Source: Rhizaria sp. SCN 62-66
Lineage: Eukaryota; Rhizaria, unplaced
DNA: 64,000 nt
Direction: 5' to 3'
Assembly: GCA_001724265.1 (NCBI GenBank)
Contig: MEDY01000048.1
Span: forward strand, 44,015-108,014
Position 1 is the stretch's first letter. Each line of letters opens with the position of its first letter. Below the pieces are notes generated by a model. It had not been told where the DNA came from and made no database searches. It saw only the letters and a list, made by a program, of their open reading frames with translations. Of the stretch, positions 47,358 to 59,224 are shown in pieces. The position numbers and the translations under genes are program-made.

Positions 47358-48056
47358 GCGGCTGCGGGGGCTGCTGCGGTGGGGTGAGGGCGGAGTGCGG
47401 CGGAGATGGGGAAGTGAGAAGTGAGAGGCGGCCGTGAGAGGTGTTCGGCAAGGGTTTAGGAGGCATAAAAAAAACAGATATGTGATAAATATGTCATGTT
47501 TAATAAATTATAAAATGTTGAAAATAGCCCTGAAGTACATATATCGCGTACGACGGACAGTACATGGCTAGATTGACGACGCTAAGTTGAGGGCGAAAAG
47601 CTCGCTGCGTGGTTGTTGACCATCTCTCGATCTGCTCGTGGACCGAAAAATCGAGAGCCCAGTCTGCGGACGGACGGACACATATTGCATTAATGTCCGC
47701 CACCCGCAATCGTCTCGCAGCGCGAATATACGTCGTTAATAACTCTTTTAGCGCTTTGCTATGAAACTTCACGACGTAAAACTTACACTCCAGATTACGC
47801 ATATTTCCATTCCCTCCGTGTCCTTCGCAGCCCTTCTGGTAAGTTCGCCGACTTCGAACTCAGCAAAGAGTCCAGAACTCCACTTCCCTTCTCACTCGGT
47901 TCCGTCCCCCGCGGTCCTGCAACCAGCTCACCTCTTTAGAACCCTTTCCCGCGTTTCCCCCCGCGCCAACCCCAGTCGCTGATCTGCAGCGCAGCGTAAG
48001 CACAGTCAGCTCACCGCCTCAGCAAGCAAGTCCACAACACACGCAGCCTCAGCACG
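47358..48056. other. Divergent promoter region (FAD oxidoreductase / Tim17)
   Basis: About 47810-47990 is pyrimidine-rich on the Tim17 strand. CTTCTGGTAAGTTCG near 47835 is a donor-like sequence that could begin a leader intron. No gene seen. Confidence 0.5.
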
Positions 48057-49907
48057 ATGTCGTTCCTCTCCCGGGCCCTGCAAGACAGGCTCGACGAATT
48101 CAACGGCCGGCCCACCCTGCGTGAGCAGATGCGCGATGCACCCTCAAGGGCCGATGCGTTTTTGGTGCAGGTTAGGAACATGAAGCGCTCGTGCGTCAAG
48201 CGCGGTCTCGGCGACTTTGCGTCCGCCTTTTCCATGGGTCTCGTCGGTGGTTTTGCGCTCCATTTCCTCAAGACAGTCTACTTCTCGCCCCCCGGCATGG
48301 CGCGCTGGATTGAGGGCCTCCGCATGGGCTTTAAGAACGCCCCCAAGACGGGTTTTGCCTTCGGTCTCTGGGGTGGCATCTTTTCCATCTCCGAGTGTTA
48401 CCTCAAGAGGTGGCGTGGCGGCAAAAAGGACGCCCTGACGTCCATCGTTGCCGGTGCTTTCACCGGTGGCGTGCTGGCGTTCCGCGAGAACTCCAACGGC
48501 ATCATGCGCGGCGCTCTCATTGGTGGCATGCTGCTCGGTGTCATCGAGGGCATCATCGGCGTCGTGACCTTCTTCGCCAAGGACGATAAGGACGCCGAGG
48601 TTGTCCCTGTCAAGCTCATCGACGATGACAAAAAGGATGACATCGCCGAAGCCATCTACTTCTACCGTATGTACCGCTCCATGATCGAAAAGGGCAAAGA
48701 CCACATTCAAGGCGCCGACAAGCAACGCGCCTTCATGGAAGTCTCCGCTGAGAAGAACGCTGAACGCGCCACAGCTGGCGCGGCTCGTATCCGCGACTCG
48801 ATCAACACACTGCGCCAGAACGGCACCCCGTCGACGCTGCCGCCGCCACGCATCGCGCAGATCCTCAACGAGCGCCCTGGCTACGGCACCACGGCCAGCA
48901 GCGCGGCGTTTGATGTCGCCAATGACAACGCGCATCGCCGCGCGCTGGACCAGGCCCGCGAGGAGCACAAGGACTCGCTCAAGCTCATGGGCTTCACCTT
49001 CGGCGCGCGCCCCGGCACGGCGCACGGCGACGCGTCGAAGAAGGAACGTCCCGACCCGTAGCAGGCGGCCGCGGCGCGCGAGGCCGCGGGCATCAAGGGC
49101 AAGATTATGAGCGCGTTCGGCACTGGCTACCGCGAGCAGTTCTACGACCCTGAGGCCGCGACCGACGAGCTGATGCGCGACGGCGTGACGCTCATGAATG
49201 ACTACGACGAAGCCTACCGCGCGCACATCGCCGCGGGCGGTTCCGCCGATCTCGACCGCATGGAGGAGGAGATCTTCGAGCGTGAGATGGCGCGCAGCGA
49301 AGGCGGCGAGGCCGCTGTGGCGCTGATCGAAGACGCGCTCAAGCGCCGCGAGCAGATGCGGCTGGGCGCGCGGCCGATGGCGCACGAGCCGTTGCTCGAC
49401 GGCCCGCTGCCGAGTACCGGCGGGCACGAGTCGGCGTTCCTGGCCGCGCAGGGCAAGGGTTCCACGGCGCCGGGTGGGATCACGGGCTTCACGCGGGACC
49501 CCGTGACCGGGGAGATTACGAGTCTGACCGTAGACCGGCGCGCTGACGGCGGCGAAGACGCGCTGACTGAGGAGGCGATGACGGCGGCGGCCGGGCGCGC
49601 CCTGGAGAAGATTGCTGTGCTGGACTGGGGACGACGCAGGCAGCAACTCGTGCGGGACACGCAGCGTGAGCAGCGCCGCATCGAGCGCGAGTACCTCGGT
49701 AAGGACGACGACGACGGCGATGACGATGACGGCGATGATGAAGGTGGTGTTGACGGCTATGAGGCGAGTCGGAGCGAGGCTGGCGGCAGTCGGTTCACAG
49801 ACTTCACCAAGAGCGGCGGCTACACTGCGGCCGAGAGGACGGCGATGCGCGCCAAGCGCAGGGAAGTGCTCGAGAACAAGAGCAAGAACAGCGGTAGCTG
49901 GTGGTGA
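48057..49907 (+). CDS. TIM17: Tim17-type import channel subunit with a ~430-residue C-terminal extension; one in-frame TAG
   Basis: A single-exon frame of 616 residues ending in TGA, with TAG at codon 335 read as Gln. Residues ~45-185 carry the Tim17 signature: FASAFSMGLVGGFALHFLK, APKTGFAFGLWGGIFSISEC, the RxGKKD-like loop (RWRGGKKDALTSIVAGAF), TGGVLAFRE and a last segment GALIGGMLLGVIEGIIG. Tim17 is part of the TIM23 presequence translocase in the inner mitochondrial membrane. Normal Tim17 is 150-200 residues; here a long hydrophilic, helix-rich extension follows, continuous across the TAG (KKERPDP-Q-QAAAAREAAGIKGK), with GYREQFYDPEAATDELM, an Asp/Gly run and a basic end (RAKRREVLENKSK). 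The leader is pyrimidine-rich. The extension is not recognised; truncation at the TAG would still leave the channel domain. Confidence 0.82.
49059..49061 (+). other. In-frame TAG (read as Gln), followed by CAG
   Basis: Codon 335 of the Tim17-type gene, with another ~280 residues of coding-quality sequence in the same frame after it. Confidence 0.8.
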
Positions 49908-50771
49908 ATGATCTATCTTTATGAGTGCTTGTTCACAATATCTAAGTTAGAAATCAGAAGGCCGTAGGTAAAATCGGGACAGCTGTTGTAGCTTTGTTCT
50001 GTGTTTCTTTTCTGTGTTTGTGGTTTGTTTACGCTGTTCATGTTTACACTCCGAGCGAAGAGGAAATGAGAGAATAAACAAGTTTATATTTATTGTAAGT
50101 GATCACCTGATTACATACTTCGGTAAGCATCAGCATAACTGGTCAAACACACGCACGCACACAATTCTTGATCTGTCAGTATTTCTTCGTATTATTTATC
50201 GCCGTCTTGCTATATAATATTTTTTTCTCAAATTTCCACTCATCCCCTCCAATTCCTCAGCGCACATTGTACCATACTATGAGCTACACTTCTAAACTAT
50301 CATACGCGATCGATCTCTCTGTCTGCAAGTCGTCAATCATCGTCAATCAATATCCGACGTGTCAAGCACGACTTCCTAGATTTGTGTACTATCTACACGG
50401 CCAATATAGTATTGGCTGACTGAACGAATGGCCCATGGCTTAAGAGTTACCGCTACTTTCTGTTGCAGATGGCAATACTGTCAGTTCTTACGCGTTGCGT
50501 CATTTGACATCACGCCACGAACGAGCGACCTGGTTTGCCTTCACTTGTTTTTGCTTTGTTTTTGAATGGTTTTCGCTAGTCTTGCTTCCCAATGCAGCTA
50601 AATACAGAATGTTTAAATTCTACTGCGCGCGATGAAACTATCTACAAGTGAGATTGATCCATATAAATAATACAAGCACGACGACCAGATACACCATGTC
50701 GAATGAAATGGAACGTGTTCTATTGTAGTCAAGGGTTGCTAGATAAAATCCGTTTCTTAGTACATGTACAG
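49908..50771. other. Intergenic region between convergent genes
   Basis: AT-rich, two 3' UTRs expected, no gene seen. Confidence 0.5.
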
Positions 50772-53700
50772 TTATTCGCAAAATAAATCGATGTTAAACG
50801 TGTCCGCCAACACTTCGAGCGCATGCCCCCACCCTTGCTCCCCCAACCGATACGGCGCCGGATCCGTTGCTGCCCCGGTGCTCGCAACGCTCTCAGCATC
50901 GCGCTCAGCCTCCGCTGCGGTCGCGGGTGCCGCCGCCACCCCCGCCCTGGCAAGCGCAGCGGCACTGTCCGCGCTCACTGGACACGTGAACGGCGCGAGC
51001 GCTACCGCACTCTCGACCGGCATAGAGGCGTTCGCGCTGGCGCTGACGGTGGGCTCTAATCGGGCAGCAAGGCGAGATACGTAGGGTTGCAGCGGAGAAG
51101 CGGCGCCAGCGCGCAGTGCAGGCTCGAGCCAGTCTTCGAGAGCAGCGGCAGCGCGGACAGCAGGGAGACTGTGCGCACTCGTGGGGACACGTGTGCGTGT
51201 GTGCGCGAGTGCGCGGGCGAGAAAGCGCGTGTTCTCTGGGAATAGCGGTGTCAGCATCACTCGGCGACCGTTACTTTTGTGCGCTGCCAGCATCTCAACT
51301 GACACTGATAACGGCACCGGGGCTGTTTTGAGGTTGTCATAGGTGATATTGCGCGGGGTCACCAAATAATTCATGTGCCTGGGTAAGTACCGCGGCTGCG
51401 CGTCAAACCACGAACCCATCGTATGACTGTTGCTGTCACCATTGCAGCTCTTCCTGAGATCGCTACTTGTACTGTCGTCATCACCACCAAGCACGGCGCT
51501 GTGCCGTGCAGCTGCAAGCGCGATAGCGCAGCCCAGCCAGTCAAGCGGCACTGCACTGAGCTTAAACAGCATCGGCACACTGCTCTCAATCACATAATTC
51601 TGCGATTCGCGCGAGTTGCCGCTGTTGCTGCTCGGCGCCCAGTGCAAGTCCCTGCGTGGCAGCGGCGGCGCGAGACCGGTGCGTAGCGTCTCTGCGAGCG
51701 CTCGGTGCGGCAAATCAAGCGCAATCGCGCGCGGCCGCAGCGCCCGCGGGCCACGGTCGGCCAGTGCAGTCAGCACAGGCAGGCCTGTGTCAGGGTCGCG
51801 GCGGAAAGTTAAGCCGCCCCGAGCTACAGAAATGTGACCCGGGCTCAGCACCAGCAGGGGCAGAGCGTAGGCACGCGCGCAGGCAACAAGCGCGCGCTCG
51901 CCAAGTAGCTTTGTTGCTGCATATCCACTCAGCGCAGACGCAGCAGTCGTTGAGACATGCGCAAAATTTGGCACATCATCAGACTGAAGTGCGCTGTGCC
52001 GATCGCAGTGCGTTGGTAACGCGTACGGCGCTAATGACGGGGACGAGGGATCAACGGTGTCAGTCGTCGATATGTGATACGTACACGCCGCACAAGCGAT
52101 TTCACTCGATACCTCGCTCCCACTCACACTGGCAGTCGCAGTTCCGGTCGCAGCCGCTGTTGTCGGTTGACTGCGCAGTGCGCGTGCTGAGGCGGCGAGC
52201 GCGGCAACCGTGACGCACGCCGCGGCGTTCGCAGCCCTCAGCTCAGGGTCCCAGGCCGGCGCAGCGTGGTCAACCGACGCCGCGCAATGAAACACGGCCG
52301 TTGTGACCGCGGCCAGAGCGCGCCACTGACTGCGCGGGAGACCGAACCAGGGACGGGAGACGTCGGCGGCCACGGCGGAGACGTGGGCGGTAAAAGCGCG
52401 GCGGCAGACCCACCAACCACACGCGCCTGCGTCCGACTCAACACTGTTTTTCCACTCCGCTCTTGCGTTGGCGTCAGTGTGAGTTAAGATGCAATCGGTC
52501 GGTGCCATAAAGCGCGCTTTGACGAGCGCGCTTTCAAGCCTCGACAAAGCGGCGTGGCTGTAAACAAGCTTGTCGTTGTCACCATTGTCGTTGTCGCCGC
52601 TGCCATTGCCGCTACACCGCACAAGGGCTGTGACAGCCAGCGGCGCGTTCGTAACAGCAGCGAGTCGCAACAGAGCGCCCAGCAGTGCACCACCGACGGA
52701 GCCAGTGACCCCGGTCAGAACAGCGCGCGGTGAGGGACAGCACAACCACGGTGCGAGAGGGCCGGAGGATACTGTGCTCAAGACAATGTCAACAGGCTTG
52801 TTGATGTTCAGAGCTTGCAGTTCTGCGAAAGAAAGGACAGATGCGAGGAGTGCCGTGAGCGGCGGCGGCGTCCACTGTTGGCAGCACGGGAAAGGAAACG
52901 GCATCACTAACGCGTCGTTGTCAACGACTGACGCGCCGTTGTCAACGACATCACTCGCGGTAGTGGTAGTCGCATTGCCTGTGCCAGTGACGGGCGAGTT
53001 CATAGAAATGATGGCATCGTGAGTGTTATCTGGTACGGCTGCGTCACTCGCAAAAGAAGAGAAAGCTGCAGTGCCAGCATTGGTCTCGCCACAGCTCTCT
53101 CGACTTTGTGACCCTCGCTGAACACGGTCATCACCCCAGTATCCCAGCCTCCAGAGACACTGCAGCGACGCCTCAGGTGCGGACATCACCCGCGCCACCG
53201 CGCCCGAGACTGCTGCAACTTCACGAGCGGTGCGCGTGAGTCCTGCGCTCAGGCGCTCAGCACTCGTGATTACAGCGCGTAGGCGCTGCAGCGCAAACGA
53301 GTCCACGCCCAAAGCGCGTAGTGGCGTGCGAGGTTCACGCAACAGCAGCTCAGCGGGACAGCCCGTCGCCTCCTCAGCAGTAGCCGCAAATAGGGCAAAC
53401 GGCTCATCGTCGCGATGTAGCTTCACAGTCGTTGCGGCTCCGCCGTGAGCAAGGAGAGGCCAATGCGCAGCAGCAAGTGCAGCTACGGTGGCGGGCGCGC
53501 GCGCGAGTTTCCCGCTGCCGGTCAGCGGCGGCAGCGCCAGCGTGGCCGTGACCGACAAAGGCAGCATGCGCAGCGCAGCGGGCAGCGCGTGCGACACACG
53601 GGGGGCAGCCACGGGATGCGACAGCGCGCACGCTAGCCGTGCCGGGGGCAGCATGAGACACGAATCAGCTGCGCGCGTTGCAGTCACGCCGCTGTTAATG

Positions 53701-56700
53701 ACATTGCTTGCGCTGTCGCTGCCGCCGGTATTTGGGGCGGAAGCGGCAGTGAGTGCGGTTGCGGCGTCCGTGGCGGCAGCGCGCTGAAGCAGCAGCGACT
53801 GCAGCGGCCATGTTGGTTGCGACGACTCGCTATCAAGCTCTGCCAGCGCAGCCCCAACCGCATCGAGAGTGACTGTCGCATTTTCGTCGCTCTCAGTGAT
53901 ACTTGAACCAGCGCAAAAAGCGTTGAGATTGCGGCTTGTGTGCTGAAGCCAGATCTGCAAGTCATTGAGCGCACGCTCAGCAGCGCGGCGCCACTCAGGA
54001 GATAGCCACAGCGCCAGCACCAGCCTCTGCCCGTCGCTCGCCTCGCCACGCATGCCGCTGTGGTCGCTGCTTCGACTACCGCCGTCACTGCGGGGCGCGA
54101 GCAGCAGGGCCGCAGCCGGTGCGGGAACAACCGCCGCGGCGACAGCGGCTTCGGCGGCGTCAACAGCGACAAACTCGCCCGCGCGCGTGCGCACTGCGGC
54201 GGATATGCGGCCTAAGATGATGAGAGGGCGACGGCCGTCGGGGAAAGCAGCGCCAACACGCGCGATGTCACCGGTCGCATGCCAACCAGCCCACTTGTCA
54301 CAAGCAACAGCAGAGTCGTCAACGCAAGAGTCTGTAGTGTCTGCAGCGTTTCTACTGAAATCAGTGTTGCTTTCACTGGTCTTCGTCGAGTCAAGACAAA
54401 GATATCCAGCGCTGCGGCCACGCGAGCGCAGCATCAATTCGCCCACATCGCCCTCGCGCTCCAAAACCGCACTCACTAAAGCGGCAACCGCATTAGAGTC
54501 ACTCTGCGCAGACAGAGGCCGCAGCCGCGCCTCGGTTGCGCGCGCGCCGCCGTCAGGGTCATTCCCGCCCAGCAGCAGCCCGCGGTCGCCGCTGCTGACG
54601 GTGCCGGTCTCGGTTGTGCCGAAGCTCTCCCGCAGCGGCACCGCGGCGGCGGCCCACGCGCGGCGCGCATCGCCGCTGCCGAGAACCAGGGACAGCGCGG
54701 CGCGCAGGGTGGCGGGCACGGGCGCGGAGCCCGTGGCGGCCTCAGACAGACGCATGCCAAGGGCGCGGCGGGCAAGAAGGCGGGCGCGCGCACAAGCCAG
54801 AGTCAGCGCGGCGGCCGCGTTCGCACCGCGGTACACGGCACGATCACTGACGGCGCGATGAGCTCGGTTTGCCGCGTGATTGGCTCCGTTGGTGGTGTGG
54901 CTGGTGGTGTCGAGCTGCTGCTGCTGCAAAGCGAAGGTGCGCGCGCGGTGAAGCAAGTCTTCCCAGATACGCGGCACTGCAAAAAGAGACGACGGAGCAA
55001 GAGCGGCACAGTGCGCCCACAAACTCAACCCGACGAGACCACCGGTCGACGCAGTCGCACTGTCACTCAGCACACCGCCGTGGACACCCGGACTGCCGTG
55101 GTCAACATGAGCCCTCGTGCTGCTGCAACTGGCAGCCGCATCGGGGCAGTATAGCGCAACGCGGCCGCCGCGCGCAAGTGCGCGAAACAATGCTGACTGT
55201 CCATTGTAGTGCGACAGAGGATCGTGCAGTAGACACACCGGAGGCGGGGCGCTCGCGTCGTCCGGCTCCAGACCGCTGTCGCCGTTCAGCACAGCCACAT
55301 TCCCCACAGCGGAGTCATCACCGCCCACGGCGACGCTGTTATTCCACGTATTCTTGCATAAATGCGGCGCAACGGACCAAAGGAAGCCCGCGCGCGTGAC
55401 CATGACGCCGCGCGGCGCGCTGCCGGAGGTGCCGGATGTCGGCAGCACGGCGTGCAACGACTCGGCCGCAGTGTTGATGCGCGACGCGGGGTCGCCAGAT
55501 GACTCTGTGGCAGCGGCGATGCTGGCCACTGAAGCAGTCGTTAGACCTGAGGCTGCAACATTTGATGTAGCTGCTGCCAACTTGGATGAAAGAAGAGAGC
55601 GCATTGAGAGCACAGTGACGCCACGTGAACTCGCTAGCACATGCACTGCGTTGACAGTGCAAGCGTTATTGTTATGCGTGGCGCATGCATCGTGGTCTTC
55701 GGAGTCCACATCAAGCAGCAATACCACTCGGGGCAACACGAAGACAGCATTATCGTCGCTGCAACGATTCACACTGCGTTTGCGAAAGCTGCTATCGTAG
55801 CAGTGACAGCGCAGCAGCCGCAGCGCAGCGCCGGCAGGCAGCGCAACTGCAGACACAGCGCCAGTCAGCGTCAAAGAGCGTAGATACGCAAGCTCGGGCG
55901 AGTGCGGGCATTTGCAACCACGAGCCACGGTCGGCGACTGCGACTGCGCTTGACACCGTGACTGGGACTGAGACTGCGATTGTGATTGAACTGCCTGCGG
56001 GCTGCAGCAAGGAGGATGTGACTGTGAGAGCGTTGCATCCCACGGCACCCAGTGCGGCACAAAGCACGTCTCAGGAAGTCTGGCCGCGCCAGGAAGTTTG
56101 GCCGCGCCATAAAGTTTGGCCGCATTTGGCGACAGTGTTGGCGGCGAGAGCGACATAGCGACCGTGAGCAGCGCAAGCGCAGGTGACGCAGGCGCACACA
56201 CTGCAACACAGTGCACTTGATCGCGTGCAGTCGGCTGCGCTGCAGCTGTAGAGGGCGTATCATTGCGCGCTTCAGAGCCCGTCATACATTGCGTATCGTG
56301 CGCCTTCGCGTTAGTGTCCGTGGTGGCAGCTGCGATCACAGCTGTGGTCACAGCTGAGGTCGCGAGTGACTGCGAGAGGGCACTGGCGAACGACTGGGAC
56401 AGCGTGGTCGCGAGTGCAAGAACCTCAGCGTAAGACAGCCAGGCAAAGAGCCTGTTCGCAGAGGGCTGCATGGGCAACAGCGACTGCGGCCGCGAATGTA
56501 ACTGTGACGACGACACAGTCACATCACGGCCAGCGCCAACGCCGGCGGCTGCGGACGCATCAAGAATGTCCATCGAAGCACTGCTTGTATCGGGTTTGAC
56601 ATAGGATACATCGCACATCTCACCGGACACTGTGTCGGCCTCTAACTCCTCTAGTGTGCAATTGAGATCGAAAAACGCCCGCATCGCAGCCGGCAGCCAC

Positions 56701-57809
56701 CGCGGCGGCGCCTCACGTCCACTCGCACTCGCGCTCGCACACGTTGCGGCACAGATGCTTGCCATGGCGCGATCGCCGGCAAGAACACGCGCGCTACCGG
56801 TGGCGCAGGCAGCGTCCCTAACGCCGACGCCGGCCTCGGCGGCACGGACAGCAGAGCTGCGCGCGCAGAGAGCAGAGCCGCGCGCGCAGCCAGCACTGGC
56901 ACGGGCCGGGGACGGCACAAGCGCCGCAGCGAGCGCGGGCGCCGTGGCCGCCCTCGGCAGCGGGCGCCAGTGCGCGCCGCAGTCCCACGCGCCGCCGGAG
57001 CTGTCTTGGCCGACTCCAGCATCGCGCTCCGGCGTACGGTCACCCTGCTACTGCTACTGCTGTTGCTGCTGTTGTTGTTGTCGTTGTTGTTGCTGTGGTT
57101 GTAAATCGCGGTCACTTGCGCTTGGTGTATTGGTGCGGGCCAGAGCACGCAGAGTGGCCATTGCCGCGCGGTCCCCGGCGCCTAGGCACGGCCTGCCCGG
57201 GTGCAGCGCGGCAGCAGCCGCAAACGCAGCGCCAGCCGAGAACGCCGCGAGCTACGAAGCGGGCTAAGATGAAGCAGCCGCCGGCTCCAGTGGCTCTGGC
57301 GAGCAGAGGTGGCCGCGATGCGGCCGCGCGGCGGCGCAGGGCCGGCACAGCCACACGCGCGCGGGCGGAGCGAGCGTCGCAACACTGGCGCCGAACGCTG
57401 GGTCCCACGGGTCGCAGCGCGCGCGCGGCACGAGCAGCGGCGCACGCGCGCCGGAGCAGTCCCAGCAAACGAGCGCGTGGTGGTGCAGCGGCGCGGCGCA
57501 GTCGTGGCAGGGCGCGGTGGCGGCGCGCGCGGCGTGCGCGGCGGCCAAGTCCGTGGCGAGCGCGCCCGCGGCCTCGCGCTGCTTCATGGCAGTGTACTCA
57601 GCGGCGGTCAGACCCATCATGCGGAGCACTTTCGCGGTCGGCAGCGGGGCGGCGGCGTCCGCAGCTGTTGTCGAGGACGCTGTTGTCGCAAGCGCTGTTG
57701 TCGCCATTAATGTAGCTGTAGAATCCGCGGGTATGGCAGCAGGCGTCGATTCACCATCGTCAAGGTCGAGGCGATGGGCTCCAGCGCCGGGGCGCTGCCG
57801 GGAGAACAT
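50772..57809 (-). CDS. Adenylation-carrier-reductase enzyme (carboxylic acid reductase/aminoadipate reductase type); four in-frame TAG codons
   Basis: A single-exon frame of 2,345 residues from ATG 57809 to TAA, with TAG at codons 182, 186, 252 and 254 read as Gln. The N-terminal ~180 residues hold paired cysteines (CHDC, CWDC, CRPC) that look like a zinc-binding module. The adenylation domain shows the P-loop TSGTSGSAPRGV (~787-800), FGTTETG (~1060) and WHATGDIARVG (~1180). A carrier domain is marked by ALGVDSFALQRLR (phosphopantetheine Ser ~1498). A thioester-reductase follows: AVLTGVTGSVGGALLGALL (~1696) and the active-site YAATK within SGYAATKLLGE (~1961). Proteins with this A-T-R order activate an acid as acyl-AMP, load it on the carrier and release it as an aldehyde with NADPH. 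Substrate is unknown. The domain is stretched by Ser/Asn/Asp inserts. Confidence 0.85.
57048..57056 (-). other. Two TAG codons inside a polyglutamine run
   Basis: On the coding strand the codons read CAG CAG TAG CAG TAG CAG, at the end of a CAA/CAG run of about a dozen codons; TAGs at 57054-57056 and 57048-57050 (codons 252 and 254). This context assigns glutamine. Confidence 0.9.
57252..57254 (-). other. In-frame TAG (read as Gln)
   Basis: Codon 186 of the reductase gene, between PAS and LAAFSAG. Confidence 0.75.
57264..57266 (-). other. In-frame TAG (read as Gln)
   Basis: Codon 182 of the reductase gene, between PAAASS and PAS; the Cys-pair module lies just upstream. Confidence 0.75.
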
Positions 57810-58267
57810 GCTGAAGATGCCTACCTAGGCGCTGTGTAGATGAGGACGTGATTCTAGAGGGGTATACGAAATTATAAGGTTTATTATTAAACATCCGGTG
57901 AGAAAAGTTGTAAATAACATAGTATGCATCGTTATACTCTTGCGGACGGATTACACGGACTTCTGCCCATCTGTCTATTCAAGCTACATTCTTTCTCTCC
58001 CCTCGAGTCAGTGATTTTTTTAGGTACAGGACGAACGGGTGGACTACATGACACGTGAAAATAGCTTCAATTGTGATGTATTCTCAGCGCCTACATGATA
58101 AATATACTGGCGTAGTGCTTTCCATCGTTCATTGCGACAACGCGTGCGCATGCGATTTCTTTTATACGATCTGATCAAAAACTAAAAACTACAACAAACA
58201 ACAATAATCTCTCTCCCTCAACTCTCAGCTATCTCTGCATGCTTCACTTCACGAAAGTGCGCGATAC
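57810..58267. other. Intergenic region
   Basis: AT-rich; promoter of the reductase gene and 3' UTR of RPA43. No gene seen. Confidence 0.5.
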
Positions 58268-59224
58268 TTAGCAGCTGACGATGCCGGTGTTCTGGTCCTG
58301 CATGTCTCCCTCAAGCGACACGACGTCCTTAAAGTGCGTGATGCGCGCAACACGGAAGCGCACAGCCGTGCCGACCTGCAGCGTCTCGTTGGTTGCCGCA
58401 TTGACCCACCCGGCGCCGTCGTCCGAGAACTCAAACTCGGCGGGCAGCCCGGCCGCGGCCTTGATCGCCGCGTTGAAAGTGCCGTTGACGAGGAGACCGA
58501 CGTGGTCGGCCTCGACCTTGTTGATCGTGCCGGTCACGTACGCGCCCACGGCAGGGCGGAACACCAGCAGACGGGCCTAAACAGGAAACGAGGGACGAAA
58601 GAACAAACAAAAGAAAAAGAGGTATAGATGTGAGTAGTTGGAGTTGAAAATTTCACATAGGATCGCAATATAAGTGTTAATATAAAACGTCGTGCAATCT
58701 TAACACACACGTATCATCAAAGTCTATTGCCATGTTTATGTGTTGTCGGGTGCAAAGTGTACCTGGATGTTGAAGTGGACGTGAGGGCGGTCGAAGAAGA
58801 CCTCGGAGTGAGTGTCGAGGATGTGAAGCTTATCAAACGCCATCACAACGCCGCCGACCTGCGGATTGTACCTGAACAAGGAACACGCGAGTGCAACAGA
58901 GCGAGATTAGAGTGATCAGGGGTGAGCAATGCGAAACGAGGAGTTAGTATGGCAAGGCGTACATGGAGACAATACTTATGTGGGTCGCGAAGAAAACGCA
59001 CGGCCAGAGTTTCCACGCGTAGAGGTACATCATATCAAAGGCTCGAAGAAAGCTGCACATATTGCAATGATCTAGCGCTTGTTTTGTGAGGGAGTGTTGG
59101 AGGAGACGTACTTCATGAGCATCGACGTGAGAAGAGCCTGGACACCCTCTGTGACGTTGCCGAGACGCGAGGGCAGCAGGTGCACCTTGGTCTCAATAAT
59201 AACGTTGTGGAAACAGTCAGCCAT
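58268..59224 (-). CDS. RPA43: RNA polymerase I subunit RPA43-like
   Basis: Exons 59224-59112, 58871-58763 and 58576-58268 join to 176 residues ending in TAA; donors GTACGT and GTACAC. The first half matches the RPB7-like N-terminal (SHS2-type) domain: NVIIETKVHLLPSRLGNV, YNPQVGGVVMAFDKLHIL, FFDRPHVHFNIQ. The second half is an OB-fold: LLVFRPAVGAYVTGTINKVE, HVGLLVNGTFNAAI, GTAVRFRVARITHFKDVVSL. The phrase GxLVxGxFNAxI is diagnostic of RPA43 (yeast Rpa43, human POLR1F/TWISTNB) and separates it from RPB7 and RPC25. RPA43 forms the Pol I stalk and contacts Rrn3. The protein is compact; it lacks the long charged tail of animal and yeast orthologues. The leader before the ATG is pyrimidine-rich. 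Confidence 0.85.

Noticed and set aside
48144-49646. 500-codon open frame on the minus strand
   Set aside because: Shadow of the Tim17-type gene: high GC leaves few stops, and the translation is Arg/Ala/Leu noise without motifs.
57048-57056. TAG as leucine
   Set aside because: The CAG TAG CAG TAG CAG context favours Gln; Leu has been proposed for UAG in other eukaryotes but would need non-synonymous change here. Not fully excluded.
40817-57809. Treating the four TAG-containing genes as pseudogenes or split genes
   Set aside because: Apart from TAG there are no frameshifts or TAA/TGA in these long frames, conserved motifs flank the TAGs, and no intact gene ends in TAG.
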